Below are positions 34,252 through 44,349 of a stretch of 64,000 nt of DNA, piece by piece. The notes beneath the pieces were generated by a model. The model did not search any database, was not told the DNA's origin, and was given only the letters and a program-made list of their open reading frames with translations. Location of the stretch: contig OZ024938.1 of the NCBI GenBank assembly GCA_964017235.1, forward strand, positions 6,811,454 to 6,875,453, read 5' to 3'. Position 1 is the first letter of the stretch. Each line of letters starts with the position of its first letter. The position numbers were made by a program, and so were the translations under genes. This DNA comes from Sabellastarte sp. h YS-2021. Lineage: Eukaryota; Annelida; Polychaeta; Sabellida; Sabellidae.

Positions 34252-34384
34252 TGGGGCTGTATTCAAAAAAGGGATCAAGATTAAGCTGAGCCAAAAATCA
34301 TCTCAAGTTTAGTATAAATAGCTGTAAACTTGAGCTGACTTTTGGCTCAACTTGAGCTTGATCCCTTTTGTGAATACCAAACCC
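34252..34384. mobile_element. Small palindromic MITE
   Basis: Left GGGGCTGTATTCAAAAAAGG and inverted right GGTTTGGTATTCACAAAAGG pair, and both continue GATCAAG ... GAGCCAAAA, giving a nearly full-length hairpin of about 130 bp. The GTATTCAC end is shared with the MITE at 22823. Confidence 0.75.
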
Positions 34385-34607
34385 TGGTTTTTAGGGCTAT
34401 AGCCTTACAGCGATATATGGATACGTACATGGTCCATAAATCTGAGATGGCCCTCCCATGCATATGAGATATATTACACGTTAACAATAAGTAGTAAGCA
34501 GAAAATAAAAAATGCGACACAAAAGTTTCTCGAAAGGTCATGCGAGCAGATTTCTATCCAATCACATAAACATATTTAGCCCCGGGTTAGCTTTCATAAA
34601 TGCCCCT

Positions 34608-34722
34608 TGCATTCTACCAGTGAACATCTTCCTATTAATGAATGCCCGCCTTATATTTCTTTGTAAGAATCAAAGGGCAAATGCTTCTATATGTATGCCA
34701 ATGGACATTCATTGGTACTTCT
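34608..34722. mobile_element. MITE-2 (TACCARTGAACGCCC ends), copy 1
   Basis: Left TTCTACCAGTGAACATC with AATGCCCGCCTTATATTTCT inside; right GGACATTCATTGGTACTTC. It matches the better-preserved copy at 53705 in order: CGCCTTATATTTCTTTG, GGCAAATGCTTCT, CATTCATTGGTA. Confidence 0.65.
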
Positions 34723-34727
34723 AGGGA

Positions 34728-34945
34728 CCATGGTGGTGCAGTGGTAACACACTCGCCTCCTACCTCTAAGGACAGAGTTTGAATCCTGGCTTGAGCTCGT
34801 TTGGGAAAGTTGGTAGTTGCTTGCCATTAGTCTGCAGATTACAGTACAGAACCGTGACTAACTGTGCTGGTTTCTCCTGGCCTTTGCAACTACTCGTCAC
34901 AATATAACTCATATGATACTAAGCATGACTTATAATTAGGTACGG
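34728..34945 (+). mobile_element. SINE-A
   Basis: Head ACCATGGTGGTGCAGTGGTA with ACACACTCGCCTCCTACC and box B GAGTTTGAATCC, body AAGTTGGTAGTTGCTTGCC and GATTACAGTACAGAACCG, then the 3' part CAACTACTCGTCACAATAT. The AAAT tail is missing. Confidence 0.8.
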
Positions 34946-34947
34946 GG

Positions 34948-35385
34948 TTGGTAGGCCTGGTATCTCAATATCGTGAGCATTTTACTGAAATACCGTGATG
35001 AGATTTTAAAACCACCATTTCACTTTTCAACACACATAATGGAAGGAAGAGGGAAATACACACCCAAAATCTGAAGAAATTATGAGCTTTTGTATCTTCC
35101 TGCATTTGTAGACTGTTATAGTATGTTGAGCAGAAATGCCATATTTTGGTTACGACACTTTATGACCTGATTCTCAATTGTCAGCACTTAAAATGGAAGG
35201 AAAACTTAAAATATTGGAAACAAACCAGAAATTTGAAGAAATTGGGGACTTTTATTGTGATGTCGTAAGAGGTAACGCCCATGTTTGGTTGGGGTGTATT
35301 AAAAAAGCAGAGTCCCAAAATTGGCACAGTTTTACATTGGCGACATCTTGATGTACACATTTTTCTGTCCCGACCTATCCCTACT
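34948..35385 (+). repeat. Dispersed repeat family C, 3' part
   Basis: Collinear with 62530-62980: GAGCATTTTACTGAAATACC, AATCTGAAGAAATTATGAGC, AAACTTAAAATATTGGAAAC, TTATTGTGATGTC, GTTTGGTTGGGGTGTAT, GCAGAGTCCCAAAATTGG and GATGTACACATTTTTC. Two internal units about 160 bp apart share TTTGGTTACGACACTTTATG-type and CTGAAGAAATT blocks. Confidence 0.75.
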
Positions 35386-36065
35386 TACAATACTAAATGA
35401 ATAAATCATAAGTGTTTCTCACCTGCAGGAAAACTGAAAACACAGCTTATTTATTAAAATATCTAAATTAGTTGAAATATTATGAAAACTAGAATTACAT
35501 ATAAAAATGTCATTTGGTAGTTTGGTTCAACAAAGATGTGATCTTTGTCTATATATATAATTCAAAATCAAGATAAGACCACAATATGGGCGTGTACTGG
35601 TAGATTCATTGCAAATTCATTTAGTAAATGTATCCTCCCATCAAAGAAGAGGCCTTAAGAAGGCTAGGTTTTAGCTACTCCAAGTCAGTAGTGGTATACT
35701 GACACGTACCACATGTGTAGCATAAATTTCTTTGATTTACTTCACTCTAGGTTAGTACTGTATATGTATCCCCAACTTGCCAATGTTCAATTTAAGAGAC
35801 CTTGCTCTAAGACGAAAAAAGAAATAAATGCTTGATTAACAAATAAAATAAATCAGTACTAGTTACCTAAATAACCTCAAATCTATTGTGAAACACATTA
35901 AAACTCAGGGTCACCAACGAATACAAAAGCTTCCATTTATTTATGTCTTCCAAGGTTATGTTTATCAGAGTGCATTGGTTTGTTTGTTTGGAAAATTACT
36001 TGAAAATTTGTAGAACGATTAAATTGGTTAAATTTTTTTGTGTTAGGGTCATTACTGTATGAATC

Positions 36066-36375
36066 CAGAAATTCTAAATATAGAATAGAATAGAATAGAA
36101 ACATTTATATAGTCCAAAACTGATGCAACATCCTCTACTGTGCTCAGGATCAAAAAAGGAAAGTCCAGGAACGTATCAGGTCAAGATCCAAATTAGCGCC
36201 CACCGGGGAGATATACTATGGTGGAGGATATGTCCGTCTAAACAAATAGGTTTTTAGCTGGCTTTGGAAACCTGTTGTTGTGTTCTGTGATTGAACTGAT
36301 TGTGGGAGTCTGTTCCATTCAGTAGGGGAAGCCATTGCAAAACCATATGATGATACATGGCGAAGTTTGTCAATT
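36066..36375 (-). mobile_element. LINE 3' fragment with AGAAT tail
   Basis: The minus strand encodes the LINE-type C-terminus ASPTEWNRLPQSV ... GFQSQLKTYLFRRTYPPP and stop (about 36213-36340). It is followed by a 3' UTR and an AGAATAGAATAGAAT tail at 36074-36090. This is a different family from the copy at 11020. Confidence 0.8.
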
Positions 36376-37265
36376 TAGGGCGTTGATTTTAAGTAGGAAA
36401 ATATTTTGAACTCTCAGAAAAGTACTGCAAAAGTTTTACCTATACGATTTTGAAAATTTGGTAATTTTTTGCATTCAGAATACTATCCGGATTTTTCTCC
36501 AGTTTGATACCTTTTTTTTCCTTGGTTAGCCCTTGTCCAAAGAAAAAATATCAGACAGATACCTTTTTGCTTTTGGAGTTATTGTGAACAAAGATTAACA
36601 GACTGACAGGCAAGCAAACACATTCGAAAACATAGTCATCCTACTGTAGTAAAGAAGCACAGATAAGTCTTTTTATTTTGTGTTTCATAATGTAACAAGT
36701 TACCAAGCCATACGCCTTCTACAAGGCAATTTTTGCACCATTAGGCAAAGCTGACTTTAATCATGAAATAGCTTTACAATTCTCTGACATGACATGTATC
36801 AGATAATAGATAGTATATATGAAAACAACAGCATTTGTCAAAGCTATCTATTTGCAAATTGTTATTATCGAGAGAAATTATACTTGTCATACCCTGACCA
36901 ATCGCGTTGATTAAATTGTGTGACATTTTCTCATATATGCTGCATTGCTATGAGACCGTGGATTGAATTCCCATACCACACAGTTGTAATACCAAGTTCA
37001 CACAGTTCCGATGATACACCACGATGTAGACACATTTGTGATGCAAAAAGGCCTTAAAGTTTGGCACCTTGTACAATATTTTAGAAACTCAACAACAGTT
37101 TGTGGCGAAAAGTTCAGCAGAATATTCCAAGCTATTCCACTACTCATCCTAAGCATAACTAAGTTTTCGTTATGTGAGAGGACGCAAGCTTTCTAGGTTC
37201 CACAATTTTTAAGATCCAGTATGTGTCTGGTTTGAAAGTTTAAATTATATTTCTTTGTCTAATAG

Positions 37266-37492
37266 GGGGCCACAGTGGTGCAATGGTAACACATTCGCCT
37301 CCCGCCTCTGAGATCAGAGTTTGAATCCTGGCCCGACTCAAATGGGAAAGCTGGTAGTTGATTGTCATTGGTTGGCAGTTTACAGTACAGAACCTTGACC
37401 GACAGTTTATGTACTGGTTTCCTCTGACCTTTTAACTACCCACCACAATATAACCAAGAAGGTACTAGGCATAGCGTAAACACTAAATAAAC
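37266..37492 (+). mobile_element. SINE-A, near full length
   Basis: GGGGGCCACAGTGGTGCAAT head, CACATTCGCCTCCCGCCTCT, box B GAGTTTGAATCC, AAGCTGGTAGTTGATTGTC, GTTTACAGTACAGAACC, CTGGTTTCCTCTGACC and CACTAAATAAACA at the 3' end. Confidence 0.85.
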
Positions 37493-37694
37493 ATATCTTG
37501 TGTAGTAACTTGCCACAAAACCTAACACAAATCATAATAAATACTTGTTTGTTATTGGCAAATCCTGTACATATGACATGATGTACCATACCGAATAGAG
37601 AGATGGCCACAATGGACTTAAAGTAATTGGGAACGCTAACCGATTCCAAGTTTTGTACCAGTTTACATGGAGAAGTGATGTTATCTCTCATTAA

Positions 37695-37855
37695 AAAGAA
37701 CCCTGAGACTTAGTCTTTCAGTTGGGGGATTGTCACTCACTAAGGCTTGGAGTTGTACTTGAAATTCTAGAGTAAGGACTGGACAAATAGTGCTTTGAGT
37801 CCTGCAGTAAAGATGATATTGTGTTGGGTATAAATATACAATACAAAAAATCCAC
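37695..37855 (+). mobile_element. SINE-B 3' part
   Basis: CCCTGAGACTTAGTCTTTCA, GATTGTCACTCACTAAGGC and TAGTGCTTTGAGTCC match the 3' half of the SINE-B copy at 14410. The tRNA head is absent. Confidence 0.65.
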
Positions 37856-38264
37856 AGAAGCGATGTTTTGTGTGACAGTTTATCTTGTTGTCTTTGCCTC
37901 AGCCTCAAATAAATTGTATCAGAATCTCATCAGAGACTTTAGACCAGAGAAGTCTAAACTCACCATAAATTTATCATATGTATTTGCACCTGCTGATATG
38001 ATATGGTAATAATTGTTTTGTAATTATTGTCATTAGTTTCACACATTTGCAATCACCAATTTGCATAATATAATTGTTTTCTTTGAATTACTTGTTTGAA
38101 GAGGCTTGATCTGGATTATACACTTTTCTATTATCATCAGCAAACTTTATTTTTAAACAACAAGAAATATTTACAGCTAAATGGTCACCCCTCACGTACA
38201 TCCAGCGTAATACTGCTTCTGTAAAGGGTTTAGTGATAAAATATAATATGTGTCCTTTTATAGC

Positions 38265-39097
38265 ACTTAAAGCTTCGCTTACATCTCATCGTACGTGTAT
38301 AGACACGTAAGTGTGCTGCAAGTATTGTTAAAAAATATGAGAGTAGCCTGGAAGTGGGGTGTAGAGATTTGCATGTGCAAACAAGGTTTCTTTTTCCATC
38401 AAGAGTGTCACTTCTTAAACATCAAAGACCTGCGACTAGCTACAGGTCCCACAGTGGATTAATATGGATGCAAGGTACACGTGAGTGTATTATACGGCAC
38501 TTGCAAACCCTGTAAGTGCATGGGGAGATTTTGCAACACTAGCAAGGAGAATGCACATGCGCAGGTCTCTCATAAAGCCTCTCTTACATCCCGTCGTACG
38601 TGTATAGACACGTAAGTGTGCTGCAAATACTGTTGAAAAATATGAATGTAACCTGGTAGTGGGGTAGCAGAGATTTGCACTTGCAAACAATGTTTATTCT
38701 CCCACAAGAGTGTCACAACTTGAAGATCAAAGAACAGATTGCGACTAGCTACAGGTCGTACAGTGGGTTTATATACATGCAAGGTACACGTGAGTGTATC
38801 TTACAGTATGTCCAAACAATGTAAGTAATTGGGGAGAACCTACAACACTTGCAAGGAAAATGCACGTGCCTAAGTCACTCTTAAGTTACCCTTGAGGCAT
38901 GGATGCGTTTGTAGAGATCCTGCGTGCACGCACAAGAAATGTGCATGTCAATTTTCATTGCAGGGCCTGTACGACCTTGAGATTCTGTTATAAAATCGCA
39001 AGTGTGCTAAGCTTGAGGGTCCCTTGCAAATCAGCCGATTTTTCTCTGTAACCAGGACGTACGTGCACTTACGATGGGATGTAAGAGAGGCTTAAGT
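38265..39097. mobile_element. TIR element with an internal ~305-bp tandem duplication
   Basis: Left ACTTAAAGCTTCGCTTACAT and inverted right ACTTAAGCCTCTCTTACATC form terminal repeats of roughly 28 bp. The left end plus internal sequence (GTACGTGTATAGACACGTAA, GTGTCAC, GCGACTAGCTACAGGTC, GCAAGGTACACGTGAGTGTA) is repeated from about 38570, a period of about 305 bp. It is rich in ACGTA and ACACGT motifs. No coding sequence. Confidence 0.8.
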
Positions 39098-39304
39098 TAT
39101 ACTTGAGAGATGTTTTCCCTAATGGCATATACAGAAAAAAATATTTCAACGAATGAAACAATGTTTATGGCCGTTTCATAATCTTAGATGTCTCTAAATG
39201 GCCAAATTATTTCTTTGTTCGTTTCTAAACCTTCCTTCTTTTCAAAAGCCTTTATATTCGAAACATTGTTACAGCTTTGGTATGTATATTTATTATCTCA
39301 GGCT

Positions 39305-39523
39305 TGCCAGGTAGCCCAGTGGTAACACACTCACATCCCATCTCTGAGGTCGGCGGTTCAAAACACGAAACCTAAGGGGATAGATGCTAGTTTCTTACTG
39401 ATGGTCAACAGTTTACAGTAGAGAATCTTGACCAACTGTATGTACTGGTTTCCTTTGTGCATAAAACTATCCATTAATTGTGATATGACCTATACAGTGT
39501 TGAAAACAACGTTAAAACCCAAG
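39305..39523 (+). mobile_element. SINE-A, left member of an inverted pair
   Basis: Head GGTAGCCCAGTGGTAACACA, box B GGTCGGCGGTTCAAAAC, GTTTACAGTAGAGAATC, TATACAGTGTTGAAAAC and AACGTTAAAACCCAA. Its tail abuts the tail of the next, minus-strand copy. Confidence 0.85.
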
Positions 39524-39772
39524 TATTTATTTATTTATTTGGGGTTTTATGTCACTGTCAACACTGTACAGGTCATATCACGATGGGTAGTCCGAAGGGC
39601 AGATAAAACCTGTACATACATTTCATCAGGGTTCTGTACTGTAAACTGCCGACCAACGGCAAGCAACTACCAGCTTTCCCACTTGAGGCCGTGCCGGGAA
39701 CCAAACCCCGGCCTCAGCGGTGGGAGGTGATCGAGAGTGTTACCACTCTGCCACAGTGGCCCCCTAAAAAAA
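39524..39772 (-). mobile_element. SINE-A, right member of an inverted pair
   Basis: A well-preserved minus-strand copy: TTATTTATTTATTTGGGG tail, GTCACTGTCAACACTGTAC, CTGTACTGTAAACTGCCGAC, AACCAAACCCCGGCCTC (box B) and CCACAGTGGCCCCC (head end). An AAAT/AAAATA run follows. Confidence 0.88.
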
Positions 39773-40429
39773 ATAAAATAAAATAAAAAACCAAGTAAAC
39801 AAACCATGTATATGGTAAGATGTTTACCACTTTACCATCATTTAAAAACTGAGGAATGACTGATTTTATATGCTCTTTGACCTCTTCATTTAGGGCTTTA
39901 AATAAGCCCCGTTTCTCTGCGCATTAATATGCGCACTGACTAAAGCCAAGATAGCCCTTAAGCACACAAACCAGGCATCAAAAAGACATTTCGGGTTCGA
40001 TTTTTACAGCTTTACCGCTTCAGGTAGCGAATATTACTTTGGGGGAATGTTTTTATGATTTTACAGTGTGGTCAAGTTTCGGTGAATATCGCAGGCGAGA
40101 AATCCGATGGTGGTATATAGAAAATCAAGGAATGCAACTTTGCAGATCTGTCAGATGTGAATATTTCTTTTGAAATTAAACAGAGACCTAACTTGTGGGT
40201 CAGATGAGACCAATTATTCATAACAGTCAAGTTTATAACAAATTAATTTGCTTGACACACTAAGTTAGCAAAAATGGCATCATAAACTATGCAGTTTCAG
40301 TGCCTCTAATATTTTAAGTGGTTGCCAATTGATGATTTAATTTCCAAGGCTTAACATTTGTAGTGGTGGGTTAAAACAGCCAAATATGCTGAAGCTATTG
40401 CAGTATGGCTTTAGTTGGTGAAACGCTGT

Positions 40430-40560
40430 GACACCACAAACCAAATCTGTGTGAAGATAATTCGCACCTAGCCTGGCCTTCCAGGCTGTCTGAACCATAA
40501 TACAAACGTGAAATATTTTTGCCATAATGCACACTGTATTAGAGGCCTTTCTTGGAGACA
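40430..40560 (-). repeat. Dispersed repeat also seen at 22215-22315
   Basis: CCTGGCCTTCCAGGCTGTC, AATACAAACGTG and CATAATGCACACTGTATTAG are the inverse of the sequence at 22245-22315 just beyond the TIR element in VAT1 intron 4. Its identity is unknown. Confidence 0.55.
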
Positions 40561-40629
40561 CATTCTCCCCAGCAAGCTAGGCTAAGTAAGTGTATGAGAA
40601 CATTGTGAAAAATACCTATAATGCAGTCA

Positions 40630-41273
40630 AACAGGTTTGTCTATATTGTATACACAAACGCCTGTGGCAAGGCTAATTCGCCCCCTAAAATAATTCACCC
40701 CCGTTTTCTCAAGGCAATTCACCCCCTTCTGCTTTCCACAGAATTCTGTGAGGTTATCTAAAAATATTCTTAAAAAAATCTTGTTTTATGGTTTTTATTT
40801 ACTCGAGCGTACATTGAATAAAAGATACCTCATTTTAAAAATTTATTCTACAATAAATATGCATTGTTTTGACTTAAAATTGCACATAAAACTATTACAA
40901 TGGCCTAACTAGTAATGTTTACAAAATAACTTTAACATGAAAGGTTGTGACATCACATTAAACTCTGCTAAACTTCTCTAAACTGTCTAAATAAAGGCAA
41001 ATATTTAAATGTTAATTCATAACATAATTCAGTATTATGGATACTACCACAAAGGTTTGCTTCCATTTCCTCCACATCAATTTATTGTTTACAGAATGAC
41101 AATAAGCAGTTCATTCGTCAAAGATTGACAAAACTTTCCATAAAAGTGAGGCGAATCATCTTACAAAAGGGGTCGAATTATCTTAAAACAGGGGTGAGTT
41201 GTCTTTGGGGGCGGGTTGTCTTGAACCACCCCCACCCCCCACCCCCGTTTGAATAAACACCTGTTAATAGGGC
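40630..41273. mobile_element. Foldback-like element with AATTCACCCCC arm repeats
   Basis: The left arm has three spaced units, AATTCGCCCCCTAAAA, AATTCACCCCCGTTTTC and AATTCACCCCCTTCTGC. The right arm, inverted, has AACTCACCCCTGTTTT, AATTCGACCCCTTTTG and ATTCGCCTCACTTTT at about 21-22 bp spacing. Outer ends share AACAGGTNTTT and CAAACG. The centre is AT-rich and non-coding. Confidence 0.65.
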
Positions 41274-41279
41274 ATTCCT

Positions 41280-42400
41280 TTATTTCAAATGTACCGCTCC
41301 TAGGCAGGAGGTCGATACTCTATTTTGTAAAGGTATTTGAGCTCAAGATAGCTAGTAAACAAAAGCACGCTTTGATGAATCACTTGTGGTCTTTTTGATC
41401 AATAAAAATGCTATGAGTATCTTTTTTTGCAGTGGCATGAAAATCATGCATCATACATGGGGAGTACTTTGTGTGTAATATGTTATTGTTATGGAAAAAA
41501 AAGGAATATTTATTGCATGCAGTAGATCTTCTTGTGAGTAAAATGACCATTTAATACTGGGCTAAACAGATTGTTGTTTTTTTTCTTGCAATAATATTGT
41601 AGTAATAATTAAGTATTGATTTCTCTCTACAGAAGGATATTTGTAGTTTTTTGTGTGTCATTTACACATATATATATACCAGAGACAGGTTACATGAATG
41701 ACTAAAGTGGTTTCTGTATAGCCGGATGTTTTTATATTGTGTAACCGGGTGTTCTGTGTGTAAATCAAGATGATTTTACCACCATCAGATGTGTGATGTA
41801 ATATTCAGTTTATTTATGTGAATACGAAAAAAGGAAAACAAAGAACAAAAAAATGGAAAATTAACAGATCATATGTGTATTTGCGCAAAAATTTGTAAAA
41901 TACATACATATACCAATACAGCAGTTCTATTGGAAATATTGATTAGTAAAATTTTTGAAGCTGTGATCGTCTTATCACACTGATTGTAGTTTTAATTGGT
42001 ACTACAGTACAATTCATGGATTTTATTGGATATTTAAACAAGTGGTGAAAAGCGTAAAATGTGATCACTGTTTAGAGGTATGTAAGTATTATGAATTATT
42101 ATACACCCATGGTAAGGTTATTTTGTTAAATGTTCATCCGTTTGTGATAATACAGTAATATAGTCTGAGTGCTCAAGAAAACTGTTCTGACTAATTGCAA
42201 TCACCCTTAAAATGGACTTCAATCAGCCCCATCAGTTCATTGATTTAAAAACAGAGATGCCTTCTTAATTCGAAGTAGCTTAAACTATACAACTTGTGTA
42301 CAATCCTTGTTACTTTAGGAGTCCTTTGATCTACCATGCTATAGTGTACGCTTTAGGGAATGTATAAATGTAAATACCCGGTAAGTGTATATGTGTAAAT
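41280..42400. other. No gene recognised
   Basis: AT-rich intergenic sequence with no repeat family or coding exon that I can name. Confidence 0.45.
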
Positions 42401-42402
42401 TG

Positions 42403-43420
42403 TGCTTTAGCGTAGCCAACGGTTGTGTACGCAAGATCTATTTCACTGCTAGCATACCCAATGGTTGTGTACACAAGATCTATTTCACTGCTAGCGTAAC
42501 GAACGGTTGTGTACACAAGATCTATTTCACTGCTAGCGTAACCAACGGTTGTGTACGCAAGATCTATTTCACTGCTAGCATAACCAACGGTTGTGTACAC
42601 AAGATCTATTTCACTGCTAGTGTAACCAACGGTTGTGTACACAAGATCTATTTCACTGCTAGCACACCCAATGGTTGTGTACACTAGCAGTGATACTGGT
42701 CTAGTGTACCCAATGGTTGTGTAAGCGAGATCTATTTCACTGCTAGTCTACCCAACAGTTGTGCACTCAAGCAATGATATCGGTCTAGCGCAGCCAACGT
42801 CTGTGTACACAAGATCTTTATCACTGCTAGCATACCCAACGGCTGTGTATGTACACTAATGGCATACCCAACTATCCTGTATCTAATTAAAGCACTAAGT
42901 TCTATTTTCTCAATGGTTATGTATCCTAGATTTATGTCAATATTTTTTTTGATAGTGTACCCAAAAATGGTGTAAGGTACTAGTATACCCAACTGGCCTG
43001 TACCCAAGGCACTAAACTCTATGTACCCAGTGGCTGTGTACACAAGATCCACACCATTACCAGTAAGTAAGTAAGTAAGAAACACTTATATAGCGCCGAA
43101 TTTGATGTAAACATCCCCTAAGGCGCTGATGTGCAAAAAGGGATAGTCCAGTTCCAGAAAGATGTCCGTTTCCATATACCAGTGTACCCAGCAGTTGTGT
43201 ACTCTGGCAGTGATATCGGTCTAGTGTACCCAGTGGTTGTGCACACAATATCTACATCACTGCTAGTGTAGCCAACAACTCTGAATTTTTTACAACATAC
43301 CCAATTTCTCATTACCCAAGGTAGTATGCACTCAATGGTTGTGCACTCGATATCAGTACCTTTTACAGCATACTCAACAGGACCGTATCCAAGGCAATGT
43401 GAAGCAATTAGTTTTTAAGG
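42403..43420 (+). repeat. 42-bp satellite array, decaying to the right
   Basis: The unit holds ACGGTTGTGTACACAAG, ATCTATTTCACTGCTAG and CGTAACCA. The GGTTGTGTAC motif recurs every 42 bp at 42421, 42463, 42505, 42547, 42589, 42631, 42673 and 42715, then in diverged form at 42757, 42799 and 42841. Degraded units continue to about 43420 around an inserted LINE tail. Because 42 is a multiple of 3, spurious 100-117 codon frames occur on both strands. Confidence 0.9.
43060..43150 (-). mobile_element. LINE/SINE 3' end inserted in the satellite
   Basis: GTAAGTAAGTAAGTAAG tail, then CACTTATATAGCGCCGAATT and CCCTAAGGCGCTGATG. The microsatellite tail and the AGCGCC ... GGCGCT stem mark a retroposon 3' end distinct from the ATTAGA-tailed family. 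Confidence 0.6.
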
Positions 43421-43589
43421 AAATTTTTTGAGTAGTCAGAAATGGGCCAAAGATCACTCTGAATTAAAATTATTCAGCTTAGAATGGGTTTGCACTGTGA
43501 AACAGCAGAATAACTTGGTTATTGTTACATTCTGACAAAGTTTAAAGGACATGTCACAAATGAGCTAAGGGAAAAGTGATTAAAATTTG

Positions 43590-43712
43590 AGTACACTAGT
43601 AGTGATCTTATGAACATAGACGTTGGGTACGCTTGCGATAATATAAATCTTGCATACACAGCCGTTGGGTACGCTAGACAAATATAACAACTAGCGTACA
43701 CAGATGTTTGGT
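43590..43712 (-). repeat. Inverted remnants of the 42-bp satellite
   Basis: GACGTTGGGTACGCTTGCG, CAGCCGTTGGGTACGCTAG and AACTAGCGTACACAG are reverse-orientation variants of the satellite unit, about 170 bp beyond the main array. Confidence 0.65.
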
Positions 43713-43794
43713 AAATAACCAGTCCCTTTCAGGTAAATGAAAACAGGTTACTGATAACAAAGGTACCAAACATAAGTACAATAATAAGGGATGA

Positions 43795-43845
43795 AATTTC
43801 ACATGGGGCGAGTTGCAAATGGGGTGAGTTGTCCTGATACTGTTG
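43795..43845. repeat. Fragment of the AATTCACCCCC arm repeat
   Basis: GGGGCGAGTTGCAAATGGGG followed by TGAGTTGTCC matches the right-arm units of the foldback-like element at 40630 (GGGGTGAGTTGTC). Confidence 0.5.
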
Positions 43846-44349
43846 TCGGTAAAATAGAGCATGGCTTATTTTATCGATTTTACCAACGGTTAGCAGACTC
43901 AGGTTCTGGTTATACAGGTGTTCCACTGGAGCTGACCAGCCAGTAACTATGCATTTTTGGAGAGTCGGGACCAATGTTTACATGGTCGGTTATGGTTGGT
44001 TGTAGTTTCCTGGCCTGTCTAGGAGAGTCGGTGAAATATCAAACATGTTTATCTAAAGATAAAGTATTAAAACAAGACAATTCCATAGCAAGATGACAGC
44101 ATTAATCAGTAAACTGAAAATTATGATGCACACCTACAACGCCTAAGCAATTTCCCTACCAACTATCGACTTCCTAAACTTTACGGTTTCACAGATATAA
44201 CCCGGACAAAATTTACAGGTCAGGATTACTGCAGCAAGAGCAAAGGTCAAATCAAGGTCACACCATGACATTGCACATCTTTAACCAATGTCCCTACCAA
44301 ATATCGACTCCCTACACCTTACGGTGACATTATGGCATCTATCGTCTAT

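Noticed and set aside
42331-42687. Open frames of 100-117 codons with 14-residue repeats on both strands
   Set aside because: Product of the 42-bp satellite. Both strands are open and the unit decays without regard to frame.
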